64,000 bases of DNA. It comes from Acinetobacter bouvetii. Lineage in GTDB: Bacteria; Pseudomonadota; Gammaproteobacteria; Pseudomonadales; Moraxellaceae. Where the stretch lies: positions 269,206 through 333,205 of the forward strand of contig NZ_CADDTS010000048.1 of the NCBI RefSeq assembly GCF_902753875.1. Reading direction: 5' to 3'. Both the position numbers and the translations under genes were made by a program. Below are positions 38,133-46,629 of this stretch, piece after piece. The stretch's first letter is position 1. Each line of letters starts with the position of its first letter. The notes under the pieces are model-generated. The model was not told the DNA's origin, did no database searches, and saw only the letters and a program-made list of their open reading frames with translations.

Positions 38133-39293
38133 GTGAAAAGTACTGTAAATAATTATCCAGAAATCCGTGAAGCGGTACGTGCCCTTTGTGCCGAGTTCCC
38201 GAGTGAATATCACCGTAAAGTTGATGAAGAACGTGCCTATCCTGAGGAATTTGTGGATGCCCTGACACAAGCGGGCTGGATGGCCGCCATGATTCCTGAA
38301 GAATACGGCGGTTCGGGTTTAGGCCTAACCGAAGCCTCGATCATTATGGAAGAAGTCAACCGCAGCGGCGGCAATGCCGGTGCGTGTCATGGCCAAATGT
38401 ACAATATGGGAACATTGCTACGCCATGGGTCAAAAGCCCAAAAAGAACTTTATTTGCCTAAAATCGCGACTGGTGAATGGCGCCTGCAAACCATGGGCGT
38501 GACTGAACCAACCACAGGCACAGACACCACCAAAATTAAAACCACGGCAGTGAAAAAAGATGGCCGTTATGTGGTAAATGGTCAAAAAGTGTTTATTTCA
38601 CGGGTACAGCACAGTGACTGGATGATCTTGCTGGCACGCACCACACCGCTGGCAGAAGTTACGAAAAAGTCTGAAGGCATGTCCATCTTTATGGTCGATT
38701 TACGTGAAGCAGAAAAAAACGGCATGATCGTGCGTCCAATTCCGAACATGGTCAATCACGAAACCAATGAAATTTTCTTTGATAATCTGGAAATTCCGGA
38801 AGAAAACCTGATTGGTGAAGAAGGCAAAGGCTTTAAATACATTCTGGACGGTTTAAATGCTGAACGTACCTTGATTGCAGCGGAATGTATTGGCGATGGT
38901 TACTGGTTTATGGACCGCGCCACCCAATATGTCAAAGACCGGGTGGTGTTTGGACGTCCAATCGGTCAGAACCAGGGCGTACAATTTCCCCTTGCTGAAA
39001 ATTTCATTGAAATTGAAGCGGCTAACTTAATGCGATTCCGTGCCTGTGAAATGTTTGACCGCGGTGAAAAATGCGGTGCGGAAGCCAATATGGCGAAATA
39101 CCTGGCCGCGAAATCCAGCTGGGAAGCAGCCAACAACTGCTTGCAATTCCATGGCGGATTTGGTTTTGCCAATGAATATGACATTGAACGTAAATTCCGC
39201 GAAACCCGTTTATATCAAGTTGCGCCAATTTCCACCAACCTGATTTACAGCTTTGTGGCCGAGCATTTATTGGGCTTACCTCGCTCATTCTAA
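38133..39293 (+). CDS. Acyl-CoA dehydrogenase of the itaconate-type cluster
   Basis: This FAD acyl-CoA dehydrogenase of about 386 residues has MIPEEYGGSGLGLTEASIIMEE, the FAD-binding TMGVTEPTTGTDTT and FHGGFGFANEYDIERKFRETRLY. Near the C-terminus, where many family members have YEGT with the catalytic Glu, it reads YQVAPIST, so the base must be elsewhere or the reaction differs. The start is GTG 38133 with AAGGA eight bases before it; a TTG at 38115 is less likely. A dehydrogenase gene (PA0879) also sits in the P. aeruginosa itaconate operon, but its reaction there is not clear to me. Confidence 0.85.
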   Translation: MKSTVNNYPEIREAVRALCAEFPSEYHRKVDEERAYPEEFVDALTQAGWMAAMIPEEYGGSGLGLTEASIIMEEVNRSGGNAGACHGQMYNMGTLLRHGSKAQKELYLPKIATGEWRLQTMGVTEPTTGTDTTKIKTTAVKKDGRYVVNGQKVFISRVQHSDWMILLARTTPLAEVTKKSEGMSIFMVDLREAEKNGMIVRPIPNMVNHETNEIFFDNLEIPEENLIGEEGKGFKYILDGLNAERTLIAAECIGDGYWFMDRATQYVKDRVVFGRPIGQNQGVQFPLAENFIEIEAANLMRFRACEMFDRGEKCGAEANMAKYLAAKSSWEAANNCLQFHGGFGFANEYDIERKFRETRLYQVAPISTNLIYSFVAEHLLGLPRSF

Positions 39294-39308
39294 AAACCGG
39301 AGGAAGCC

Positions 39309-40142
39309 ATGAAACCATTTGCACAGCATGCCCGATCCTATCTGTTTGTTCCAGCCAACCGTACTGAGCGTTTTGAAAAAGCGCTCAATACTGCGGCAGA
39401 TGCCGTCATCATTGACCTTGAAGATGCGGTCCCTGCCGATTTAAAACACGCTGCACGGGAAAGTTTAAGTCTGTGGCTGCAAGCCCATCCTGAATATCAG
39501 GTCATGATTCGCATCAATGCCCGCCAGTCTAAATGGTTTCAGGATGATCAGAATTTACTGCAATTTGCAAACGTGATGGCCATTGTATTGCCAAAAACTG
39601 AGTCCGCGGCAGATATTCAGGCGGTGACTGCTATTCGTGCCCTAGATATTTATGCCCTAATCGAAACACCACGCGGTTTGGCTCAGGTGCGTGAAATTGC
39701 CGCTACAGCTTCGGTCAAGGCCCTCATGTTCGGCTCCATCGATTTTCAGCTGGAAATGGATATGCAAGGTGGCTATCACGAGCTGTTGGCTTTTCGTAAT
39801 GAGATTGTCCTTGCGTCTAAACTGGCCGGTATTCAAGCCCCTATTGATGGTGTCACTGTTGATTTCAAGGACGAGGCCCTGATTGAACTGGAAACACATC
39901 AAGCTAAAAACTTGGGCTTTGGCGGAAAACTTTGCATTCATCCCAATCAAGTTGCGCTGGTGAACCAGACTTTCAGTCCGACGGCTGAAGAGCTGGAATG
40001 GGCACATCGTGTGCTACACGCAGAGGCTCAAGCTGCAGGTCAGGCTGTAAGTCTGGACGGCAAAATGATTGACCTGCCGGTGATTTTGAAAGCAAAAAAG
40101 CTGCTGCAACAAGCCGCCCTAAATGTGAAACAAGCCCAATAA
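39309..40142 (+). CDS. HpcH/CitE family CoA lyase, probable (S)-citramalyl-CoA lyase
   Basis: This 277-residue TIM-barrel lyase opens with RSYLFVPANRTERFEKAL and has DAVIIDLEDAVP (metal Asp), then LIETPRG, MFGSIDFQ and GFGGKLCIHPNQV, all usual for the CitE-like group. With the hydratase and CoA-transferase beside it, cleavage of citramalyl-CoA to acetyl-CoA and pyruvate is the best reading, which matches Ccl of the itaconate pathway. Malyl-CoA or methylmalyl-CoA type substrates remain possible. It starts 15 bases after the dehydrogenase gene behind GGAGG. Confidence 0.82.
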   Translation: MKPFAQHARSYLFVPANRTERFEKALNTAADAVIIDLEDAVPADLKHAARESLSLWLQAHPEYQVMIRINARQSKWFQDDQNLLQFANVMAIVLPKTESAADIQAVTAIRALDIYALIETPRGLAQVREIAATASVKALMFGSIDFQLEMDMQGGYHELLAFRNEIVLASKLAGIQAPIDGVTVDFKDEALIELETHQAKNLGFGGKLCIHPNQVALVNQTFSPTAEELEWAHRVLHAEAQAAGQAVSLDGKMIDLPVILKAKKLLQQAALNVKQAQ

Positions 40143-40155
40143 TAAGGATAGAACA

Positions 40156-41001
40156 ATGCACGACTTTAATGCATGGATTGGTAAAAAAGAAACGGTTACA
40201 GATTTTTCAAACTTGCGCCCTGCCGCAATGATGCAGGCCATTTTAAATCAACCGAATAAACAGCTGACTGAACTGCCGCATCTGTATCATTGGTTTTATT
40301 TTTTACCGGTTGTCGATGGAATAGAACTCGCAGAAGATGGACATCCTAAAAAAGGCAACTTTTTGCCCCCTATTCCCTTTCCTAAACGGATGTGGGCTGG
40401 TGGCCGCCTGGAATTTTTACATCCGATTGGCATCAACCAGAACATTCGTCGTGAATCTGAAATTACCAAGATTGAACTGAAACACGGCAAAAGTGGCGAC
40501 ATGTATTTTGTGACGGTCAAACACTCGATTTTTGCTGAAAATACTTTAGCGATTATAGAAGAACATGACATTGTCTACCGTGAAGCCAGCAATCAGGTTC
40601 AAACAGCTGCTGCTGTTGCTCCGGCAGAATCTCAGACCCGCAACTACAGTTATAAAACCCAATTTCCTGTGGATACCGTGACCTTATTCCGTTATTCCGC
40701 CATCACTTTTAATGGGCACCGTATTCACTATGACCGCCCTTATGCCATGCAAAAAGAAGGCTATCCGGGCTTAATTGTGCATGGTCCACTATTGGCCACT
40801 TTACTGTTACATCACTTTACACAGCAATATCCGCACAAACAGGTCACTCATTTTGAATTCCGTGCGGTGAATCCAGTTTTTGACTTTAATGAGTTTCATA
40901 TTTGTGGCGACATTCAAGCAGATCAGGGTGCGCTGTGGATTGAAAAAACTGATGGTCAAATCTGTATGAAAGCTTCTGTCAAATTTAAAGGAGAATCATA
41001 A
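40156..41001 (+). CDS. MaoC/FAS1-like hydratase, probable itaconyl-CoA hydratase
   Basis: This 281-residue double hot-dog protein of the mesaconyl-C4-CoA/itaconyl-CoA hydratase type opens with FNAWIGKKETVTDF and has PHLYHWFYFLP and PFPKRMWAGGRLEF in the first domain. FRYSAITFNGHRIHYDRPYA and GLIVHGPLLATLLLHH, with the catalytic Asp/His region, lie in the second. It should hydrate the unsaturated C5 acyl-CoA to citramalyl-CoA, supplying the lyase upstream. Its TAA overlaps the ATG of the CoA-transferase gene by one base, so the two are coupled. Confidence 0.82.
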   Translation: MHDFNAWIGKKETVTDFSNLRPAAMMQAILNQPNKQLTELPHLYHWFYFLPVVDGIELAEDGHPKKGNFLPPIPFPKRMWAGGRLEFLHPIGINQNIRRESEITKIELKHGKSGDMYFVTVKHSIFAENTLAIIEEHDIVYREASNQVQTAAAVAPAESQTRNYSYKTQFPVDTVTLFRYSAITFNGHRIHYDRPYAMQKEGYPGLIVHGPLLATLLLHHFTQQYPHKQVTHFEFRAVNPVFDFNEFHICGDIQADQGALWIEKTDGQICMKASVKFKGES

Positions 41002-42191
41002 TGTTGCCTTTAGATGGAATTACAGTCATTACGCTGGAACATGCGATTGCAGCGCCTTTTTGTACCCGCCAACTCGCTGATTTAGGTGCCCGGGTCATTA
41101 AAATTGAGCGCCCTAAAGTCGGTGACTTTGCCCGAAAATATGATGAACGCGTTGACGGTATGTCCTCACATTTTGTATGGACCAACCGTTCGAAAGAAAG
41201 TCTGACGCTGGATGTCAAAGCCGAACCTGCGCAAGACATTTTAAGGCAGTTGATTTTGAAAGCGGATGTGCTGGTACAAAATTTAGCACCCGGTGCAGCG
41301 TCGCGCTTGGGGCTATCTTATGAAGAACTGTCCAAGATTAATCCCAAAATCATTGTCTGTGATATTTCCGGTTATGGTGACGACCTGGAGCATCCTGGTT
41401 CCTATCGTGACAAGAAAGCCTATGACTTGCTTATTCAAAGTGAATCGGGTTTTTTATCCATCACCGGGACACCAGAGGAATACGTCAAAGCAGGCTGTTC
41501 TATAGCGGATATTGCAGCAGGTATGTATGCTTATACCAATATTTTAGCGGCCTTGCTGGAACGTGGAAAAACTGGCAAAGGCAAGCGGATTGATGTATCC
41601 ATGTTAGAAAGCATGGCAGAATGGATGGGCTATCCGTTGTACTACACCCTGCGTGGAGGATCAGCCCCACCGCGAACAGGTTCAGCGCATGCCACCATTT
41701 ACCCCTATGGTCCTTTTCCTACCGGGGATCAGAAAAAAGTCATGCTCGGCATACAAAATGAACGGGAATGGCAGGCATTTTGTAAAATCGTGTTAGATCA
41801 AGCAGATTTAGCTGAACATCCAGACTTTATTAATAATACCCAACGTTCTAAAAACCGTGAGGCTCTACGCCACATTATTGTAAATACATTTGAGCGTTTC
41901 ACTCAGGCTGAAATCATTGCACGTTTAGAACAAGCGAAAATTGCCAATGCCAGTGTCAATGAAATGCAGGATGTATGGAAGCATCCTCAGCTTCAAGCCC
42001 GCCAGCGTTGGGTGAATGTTGAAACGCCTATCGGGACTGTTCCCACCTTAAAGCCTGTCGGACTTAAGTCTAGCGATGACTTTGTGATTAAAGCGGTACC
42101 GGATCTGGGTCAACATACTCATCAAATTCTTTCAGAGCTGGGTTATGTGGATGACACGATAAAATCCCTTGAAGAAAGTCATACCGTTTAA
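41001..42191 (+). CDS. CaiB/BaiF family CoA-transferase, probable itaconate CoA-transferase
   Basis: This 396-residue type III CoA-transferase opens with LDGITVITLEHAIAAPFCTRQLADLGARVIKIERP. It has NRSKESLTLD, then YDLLIQSESGFLSITG with the aspartate that carries the acyl group in this family, and DVSMLESMAEWM. Together with the hydratase and lyase it completes the itaconate route to acetyl-CoA and pyruvate: activation, hydration, cleavage. The CoA donor is probably succinyl-CoA, as in the Pseudomonas enzyme. AAAGGAG lies before the ATG at 41001. It is the last gene of the operon. Confidence 0.82.
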   Translation: MLPLDGITVITLEHAIAAPFCTRQLADLGARVIKIERPKVGDFARKYDERVDGMSSHFVWTNRSKESLTLDVKAEPAQDILRQLILKADVLVQNLAPGAASRLGLSYEELSKINPKIIVCDISGYGDDLEHPGSYRDKKAYDLLIQSESGFLSITGTPEEYVKAGCSIADIAAGMYAYTNILAALLERGKTGKGKRIDVSMLESMAEWMGYPLYYTLRGGSAPPRTGSAHATIYPYGPFPTGDQKKVMLGIQNEREWQAFCKIVLDQADLAEHPDFINNTQRSKNREALRHIIVNTFERFTQAEIIARLEQAKIANASVNEMQDVWKHPQLQARQRWVNVETPIGTVPTLKPVGLKSSDDFVIKAVPDLGQHTHQILSELGYVDDTIKSLEESHTV

Positions 42192-42196
42192 GCATC

Positions 42197-42230
42197 ATGC
42201 TCATCAGGTTTTTAGCTGATGGGCATTTTA
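42197..42230 (+). terminator. Terminator of the itaconate-type operon
   Basis: TGCTCATCAG (42198-42207) and CTGATGGGCA (42216-42225) pair with one G-U and an eight-base loop, followed by TTTTAAATCTTTTC. Confidence 0.7.
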
Positions 42231-42349
42231 AATCTTTTCATCTAAAGTGTCCCAAAACTACTAAAAACCACAGCGTCATATAATCTGAGATCTTCAGCCC
42301 AATCAATTAAATCGTCATAAATTTTCTTTCAGCACAGATGCTGGATATT

Positions 42350-42368
42350 TTTATCAATAATCATTATC
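42350..42368. promoter_or_regulatory. Fur box before the esterase gene
   Basis: The 19 bases ending AATAATCATTATC match the classical Fur consensus at 14 of 19 positions by eye. It lies 33 bases before the start of the enterochelin-esterase-like gene. Confidence 0.65.
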
Positions 42369-42400
42369 ATTTAGAAACTTTATAAAAACTTATCTTTTAC

Positions 42401-43777
42401 ATGCTTAAATCTGTTTCTGTTCCCCTGCTTTGTACGGCCATTTTATTTTCACCCTGGGTTTTGGCTGAATCTGCTACGCAAACTCAACAGCAATATGCCG
42501 CGCCTTGCGAAGCTGTCATTCCGCAAAGTCAGTTACTAAAAAAAATACAAGGTCAGCTGAAAAGCCAGCCTCAAAAATCAGCGCCGATTTTAAACAGCTT
42601 TTGGAAACAGGTTACACAGCATGGGACACCCTATATTGAAAAGCTGGATGCCGATCATAGTCGGATGATTTTTTTATGGCGCGGTGCAGCACATAATGTG
42701 CGTTTGATTGGCGGCCCAAGCAATGATCATGAATGGCTCACCCGTCTACCGAATAGTGATATCTGGTTTAAGGAAGCTATCGTTCAAAATTCGTTTATTG
42801 GTAGTTATAGTTTTGCGGTGGACTTACCTATGGTTGATGACTATTTGAGTCATTATTGTCCACAGTTAAATCCGAAACTAAAAGAATCTCGTAGCCAGCG
42901 TCGCGCCGTCTTACAGGTTCAAAAGACCGATCCCTATAATCCGCAGCGGTTTTTGGCCGATTTAAAGCAAAACCAGTTTAGAAATGAAAATATTGTCGCC
43001 TTAGCTCAGGCACCACAATATATCAATCCCACACTTTTCCCCCATCACGCCCAGCCCACACTGGAAAGCTATACCTTCAACAGTCAAATCTTAAAAAACC
43101 AGCGTAAAATTCAAATTTATCAATCCAAAAGACTTGACCCGAAACAGGCCTACATTACGGCAATTTTCTTTGATGGCGAACAGTATGCCCAATTGCTGAA
43201 TGTTCCTAAAGCGCTGGATATTTTGGTGGAGCAAGGCAAGCTTCCTCCGATACAAGCCATTTTTGTTTCTCCGCCCAATGAGCAGATACGTCCCAAAGAA
43301 TTGACGCCAAATCCTGAATTTTCTGCCTTTTTTCAGGATGAATTGTTGCCCTGGATTGATGCTCATGTACCGAATTCACGTGATCCTCAAAAAACAGTCT
43401 TGCTCGGTTCCAGTCTGGGGGGCTTAAGTTCCGCTTATCTAGCGCTGCAAAACCCTCAGCAGATTAGTCATGTGGTTCCATTGTCGGGTTCTTTCTGGTG
43501 GACGCCAAACATTGAAGATAAAATGAATGGCATGAGCCAGCTGATTGCCAAGACCCCCAACCAGCCTAAGCAGCATTGGTATATTTCGGCAAATAGTTAT
43601 GAATCATCCCGTAATAATAATGATTTAAGTATTTTGGAAACTTCGCCTATCGTGGCACAGGATTTAAAAGCCAAAGCTCATGATGTGACTTATAAAAATT
43701 ATGTCGGTGGACATTCTTATGCGATTTGGCAAGTGATTTTGCAGGATGCTTTGCTGCATTTCTTTAGGAATAAATAA
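42401..43777 (+). CDS. Periplasmic enterochelin-esterase-like hydrolase
   Basis: The 458-residue protein has a clear signal peptide (VSVPLLCTAILFSPWVLAES). An N-terminal Fes-type domain follows (FLWRGAAHNVRLIGGPSNDHEWLTRLP), then an alpha/beta hydrolase domain with nucleophile motif LLGSSLGGLSSAY and a late histidine in YVGGHSYAIWQ. Proteins of this type (PfeE-like) cut ferric catecholate siderophores in the periplasm to free the iron. A Fur box lies just upstream, which fits iron control. No receptor or siderophore gene is nearby, so it may use foreign siderophores. Confidence 0.82.
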   Translation: MLKSVSVPLLCTAILFSPWVLAESATQTQQQYAAPCEAVIPQSQLLKKIQGQLKSQPQKSAPILNSFWKQVTQHGTPYIEKLDADHSRMIFLWRGAAHNVRLIGGPSNDHEWLTRLPNSDIWFKEAIVQNSFIGSYSFAVDLPMVDDYLSHYCPQLNPKLKESRSQRRAVLQVQKTDPYNPQRFLADLKQNQFRNENIVALAQAPQYINPTLFPHHAQPTLESYTFNSQILKNQRKIQIYQSKRLDPKQAYITAIFFDGEQYAQLLNVPKALDILVEQGKLPPIQAIFVSPPNEQIRPKELTPNPEFSAFFQDELLPWIDAHVPNSRDPQKTVLLGSSLGGLSSAYLALQNPQQISHVVPLSGSFWWTPNIEDKMNGMSQLIAKTPNQPKQHWYISANSYESSRNNNDLSILETSPIVAQDLKAKAHDVTYKNYVGGHSYAIWQVILQDALLHFFRNK

Positions 43778-43880
43778 GCAAAAAGTCTGACTTGTGCTTA
43801 AAGCAGATTTATTTTCTGCTAGATCAAATTACTGAATAACAGTGTTGATGATTAAATCAAGAATCTTGAAGGTTTATTCA

Positions 43881-43909
43881 TTTTAAAGGCTCAATCAGAG
43901 CCTTTAAAA
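43881..43909. terminator. Bidirectional terminator between esterase and SDR genes
   Basis: TTTTAAAGGCTC (43881-43892) and GAGCCTTTAAAA (43898-43909) form a perfect 12-bp stem around AATCA, between converging genes. Confidence 0.8.
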
Positions 43910-43923
43910 TTTAAGGTTATCCA

Positions 43924-44667
43924 TTAACCCAGTTTATTCACCAGTTTAAGCGGCAAGATTTTCATTGCCAAACCGAGCGGCAACCACGGCCATTGCGGGA
44001 CATAGGCTTTGACCGGGGCTTTTTCAATCGCTTTAACCAGTAAATGTGAACCGGTTTTTTCATCGACTTCAAAAGGCAGTTTTTTCGCACCTTCATTCAG
44101 TTCCGTACGAATATAACCCGGGAAAATGGTGGTGACTTTAATCGGCGTATTGATCAGTTCTGCACGAATGCCTTCTGCCAGATGTGCAACACCAGCTTTA
44201 CTGGCGCCATAAGCAGTTAAGTGTTTAGGCATGCCACGCATCGCACTCATAGAGGAAATCATCACCAGATGACCTGAATTTTGTGCACGGAAAATTTCCA
44301 CCGCTGCTTCACATTGCGCCAAAGCTGAAATGAAGTTGGTTTCGACGGTAGCTTTGTTAATTTCAAAATTTCCCTTACCAATGCGACGACCTTCTCCGAC
44401 ACCGGCATTGACAATAATACGGTCAATCGTACCAAACTCTTCTTTAAAGGCACGGAAAACTTCAAACACCTGATCGTAATGGGTCACGTCTAAAGTTTTT
44501 GCAATGACTTTAACGCCATATTTGTTTTCAAGTTCCTGTTTTAAGGTTTCAAGACGCTCCAAACGACGCGCACAGATGGCCAGGTTATAGCCTTTTTGCG
44601 CAAATTCACGTGCCATACCCGCGCCAATACCTGAGCTTGCACCGGTAATTAAAATTGTTTTCGCCAT
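43924..44667 (-). CDS. SDR family oxidoreductase
   Basis: This 247-residue short-chain dehydrogenase has the cofactor motif TGASSGIGAGMAREFA, NAGVGEG, the catalytic serine in MISSMSAM and YGASKAGVAHL with the Tyr-Lys pair. It is the last gene of a four-gene operon with an acyl-CoA dehydrogenase, a kinase-like protein and a phosphatase-like protein. In LvaACDE-type operons an SDR (LvaD) acts on the hydroxyacyl intermediate, and that role is inferred here. Confidence 0.88.
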   Translation of the reverse strand: MAKTILITGASSGIGAGMAREFAQKGYNLAICARRLERLETLKQELENKYGVKVIAKTLDVTHYDQVFEVFRAFKEEFGTIDRIIVNAGVGEGRRIGKGNFEINKATVETNFISALAQCEAAVEIFRAQNSGHLVMISSMSAMRGMPKHLTAYGASKAGVAHLAEGIRAELINTPIKVTTIFPGYIRTELNEGAKKLPFEVDEKTGSHLLVKAIEKAPVKAYVPQWPWLPLGLAMKILPLKLVNKLG

Positions 44668-44693
44668 GTTGTATTCCTTTTCGTATTTTTATC

Positions 44694-45392
44694 TTAAATC
44701 CAGGTCAGTAACTGAGGATCTTCTGCCTTAATGAAATGATGTTCGTTCAAGCTTAATAATTGTGGTTCATTACCCACTAAACGCAATGTGGTCATACTGG
44801 TATTACTGATCGCCCAGTTCAGGGCAAAGGTACGGTTTGCATTCAGCTCCAGTAATTTTCCGGCCGCAACGGAAATCACCCCGCCAGAGGTAAAAACCAC
44901 TGCATAACGGGGTTTGGTTTTCGCCAGTTCATCACATAAATTTTGCAAGGCCGTTTCAACACGATTTTTAAAATGCGGCCAGGACTCATCATATTCATGG
45001 TGATATTCCCCACCCGTCCAGCGTTCGATCGCACCTTCAAAAATTTTGGCTAGATAGGCACGCGGGTTGGCTTCTTTGGCAACGTCCTGTTTGAGCAGAT
45101 GCGGTTCATTAAAACGTGGTTCGTATTGGGCAAAAACCTGCTGATGGTTAAATTCATTCCAGGCATGATCGGTAATGATATTGGCATCCGGAAAACATTC
45201 CGCCAGCGCCAGACTGGCGGTTTGCTGATGTCGCTGCATGGAACCCGCCACCACATACGGATCTTCTTTCAGAATTTTATCGAAATATTGTCCTAAAAGT
45301 TTGGCCTGCAATTCGCCATTCGGTGAAAGCTGATCATAGCTTTCCGCACCAAAAGAGGCTTGTCCGTGACGAATCAGATAGATTGTGGTCAT
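44694..45392 (-). CDS. Histidine phosphatase family protein
   Basis: This 232-residue phosphoglycerate-mutase-like protein has the catalytic motif LIRHGQASFG at the N-terminus, a middle GSMQRHQQTA with the second phosphate-binding residues, and the late motif VVFTSGGVISV in place of the usual SHGG. It overlaps the upstream kinase-like gene by four bases (ATGA) and must be co-translated with it. In this operon it may remove phosphate from a phosphorylated acyl intermediate or its side products. The exact substrate is unknown. Confidence 0.82.
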   Translation of the reverse strand: MTTIYLIRHGQASFGAESYDQLSPNGELQAKLLGQYFDKILKEDPYVVAGSMQRHQQTASLALAECFPDANIITDHAWNEFNHQQVFAQYEPRFNEPHLLKQDVAKEANPRAYLAKIFEGAIERWTGGEYHHEYDESWPHFKNRVETALQNLCDELAKTKPRYAVVFTSGGVISVAAGKLLELNANRTFALNWAISNTSMTTLRLVGNEPQLLSLNEHHFIKAEDPQLLTWI

Positions 45393-46510
45393 GAAGGCAT
45401 CAGTTCCTTAAATTTAGCGATATATTTCTGCGCCAGTTCATTGGCTTCCAGCTTCTGTAATCCAATCAGTTTGAGCGCACGGATATGAATCGCATGAATC
45501 ACAATCCAAAAATCCTTAAATGCAGGATTATTGGTTTGTTTGTGGTAATAGCGATAATAAATCTGCTGTGCAATCGCTGCCAGACGGAACAGGCCGAACA
45601 CTTCATAGAAGGTCCAGTTATCTGTTTGTAAACCTGTTTTTTCCAAGTAATAGTCAACCACTTCTTTACGGCTAAACATGCCTTTAAGATTGGTCGGCTG
45701 ACGACGGGTCGCTTTAAAGATCTGGCTGTCAGTGTCTTCAACCCAATAGGCCAGCGCCGAACCCAAGTCCATTAATGGATCACCCAGAGTCGCCATTTCC
45801 CAATCCAGTACGCCAATCACTTGCGTTGGATGGTCTGCATCTAGAATGACGTTATCAAAACGCCAGTCATTGTGAATTACGCAAGTATTGGTATCGGCAG
45901 GGATATTTTCTTTTAGCCAGTTACGTACATATTTAAAGGAAGGCACATTTAAGGTTTGCGCCTTTTCATAACGTGCATCCCAACCTTCGACCTGACGACG
46001 ACAATATCCGTCGCCCTTGCCCATTTTTTCCAGTTCTGTGCCTTGGTAAGGAACTTGGTGCAGCTCGATCAGTTTATCAATGACATTGATACACAGTTCA
46101 CGTACTTGCGCTTCATCAAAATGCAGTTCTTTAGGTAAATTGGCACGTGGAATAATGCCTTCGACACGTTTCATCACATAGAAGTCGCAGCCGATGACAG
46201 ATTCATCCTGACATAGCGCCACCATTTCAGGTAAGACCGGATAGAAAGGGGTCAGATTTTTTTGCACGGTATATTCACGAGCCATGTCATGTGCAGACTT
46301 GGCTTTGGTACCTTTTGGTGGGCGACGTAAAATCAGATCGGTATTGTCGTATTTTAAACGATAAGTCCAGTTTGATGCCCCACCCGAATATTGAGTAACT
46401 TCGACCTGACCTTGTAAATCAACACCTTGTGCTTTTAGCCAATTTTCAACTGCAACGACATCCAGTTCTTCGCCCTTGCGAACATTTCCACCCACATCAA
46501 TAACGGACAT
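45389..46510 (-). CDS. Phosphotransferase (APH/ACAD11 kinase-like, LvaA type)
   Basis: This 373-residue kinase-like protein has an N-lobe with QYSGGASNWTYRL, the catalytic HNDWRFDN and the metal-binding LDWEMATLGDP. It belongs to the acyl-CoA-dehydrogenase-linked branch of the aminoglycoside phosphotransferase family. In Pseudomonas putida LvaA, and in human ACAD10/11, such kinases phosphorylate the 4-hydroxy group of 4-hydroxyacyl-CoA so that an ACAD partner can eliminate it. The acyl-CoA dehydrogenase gene directly upstream makes that role likely. It is coupled to the phosphatase gene by an ATGA overlap. Confidence 0.85.
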   Translation of the reverse strand: MSVIDVGGNVRKGEELDVVAVENWLKAQGVDLQGQVEVTQYSGGASNWTYRLKYDNTDLILRRPPKGTKAKSAHDMAREYTVQKNLTPFYPVLPEMVALCQDESVIGCDFYVMKRVEGIIPRANLPKELHFDEAQVRELCINVIDKLIELHQVPYQGTELEKMGKGDGYCRRQVEGWDARYEKAQTLNVPSFKYVRNWLKENIPADTNTCVIHNDWRFDNVILDADHPTQVIGVLDWEMATLGDPLMDLGSALAYWVEDTDSQIFKATRRQPTNLKGMFSRKEVVDYYLEKTGLQTDNWTFYEVFGLFRLAAIAQQIYYRYYHKQTNNPAFKDFWIVIHAIHIRALKLIGLQKLEANELAQKYIAKFKELMPS

Positions 46511-46629
46511 TCTTATTTCCCTAATTCTTCAATTTCAAAAGACATCTTCATTTACGGATTGACCTGATTCTTATGATGAATAGCAAAAGTTTCAGCTCAG
46601 TTCCAAGATATATCGACTTACTTTTTGAT

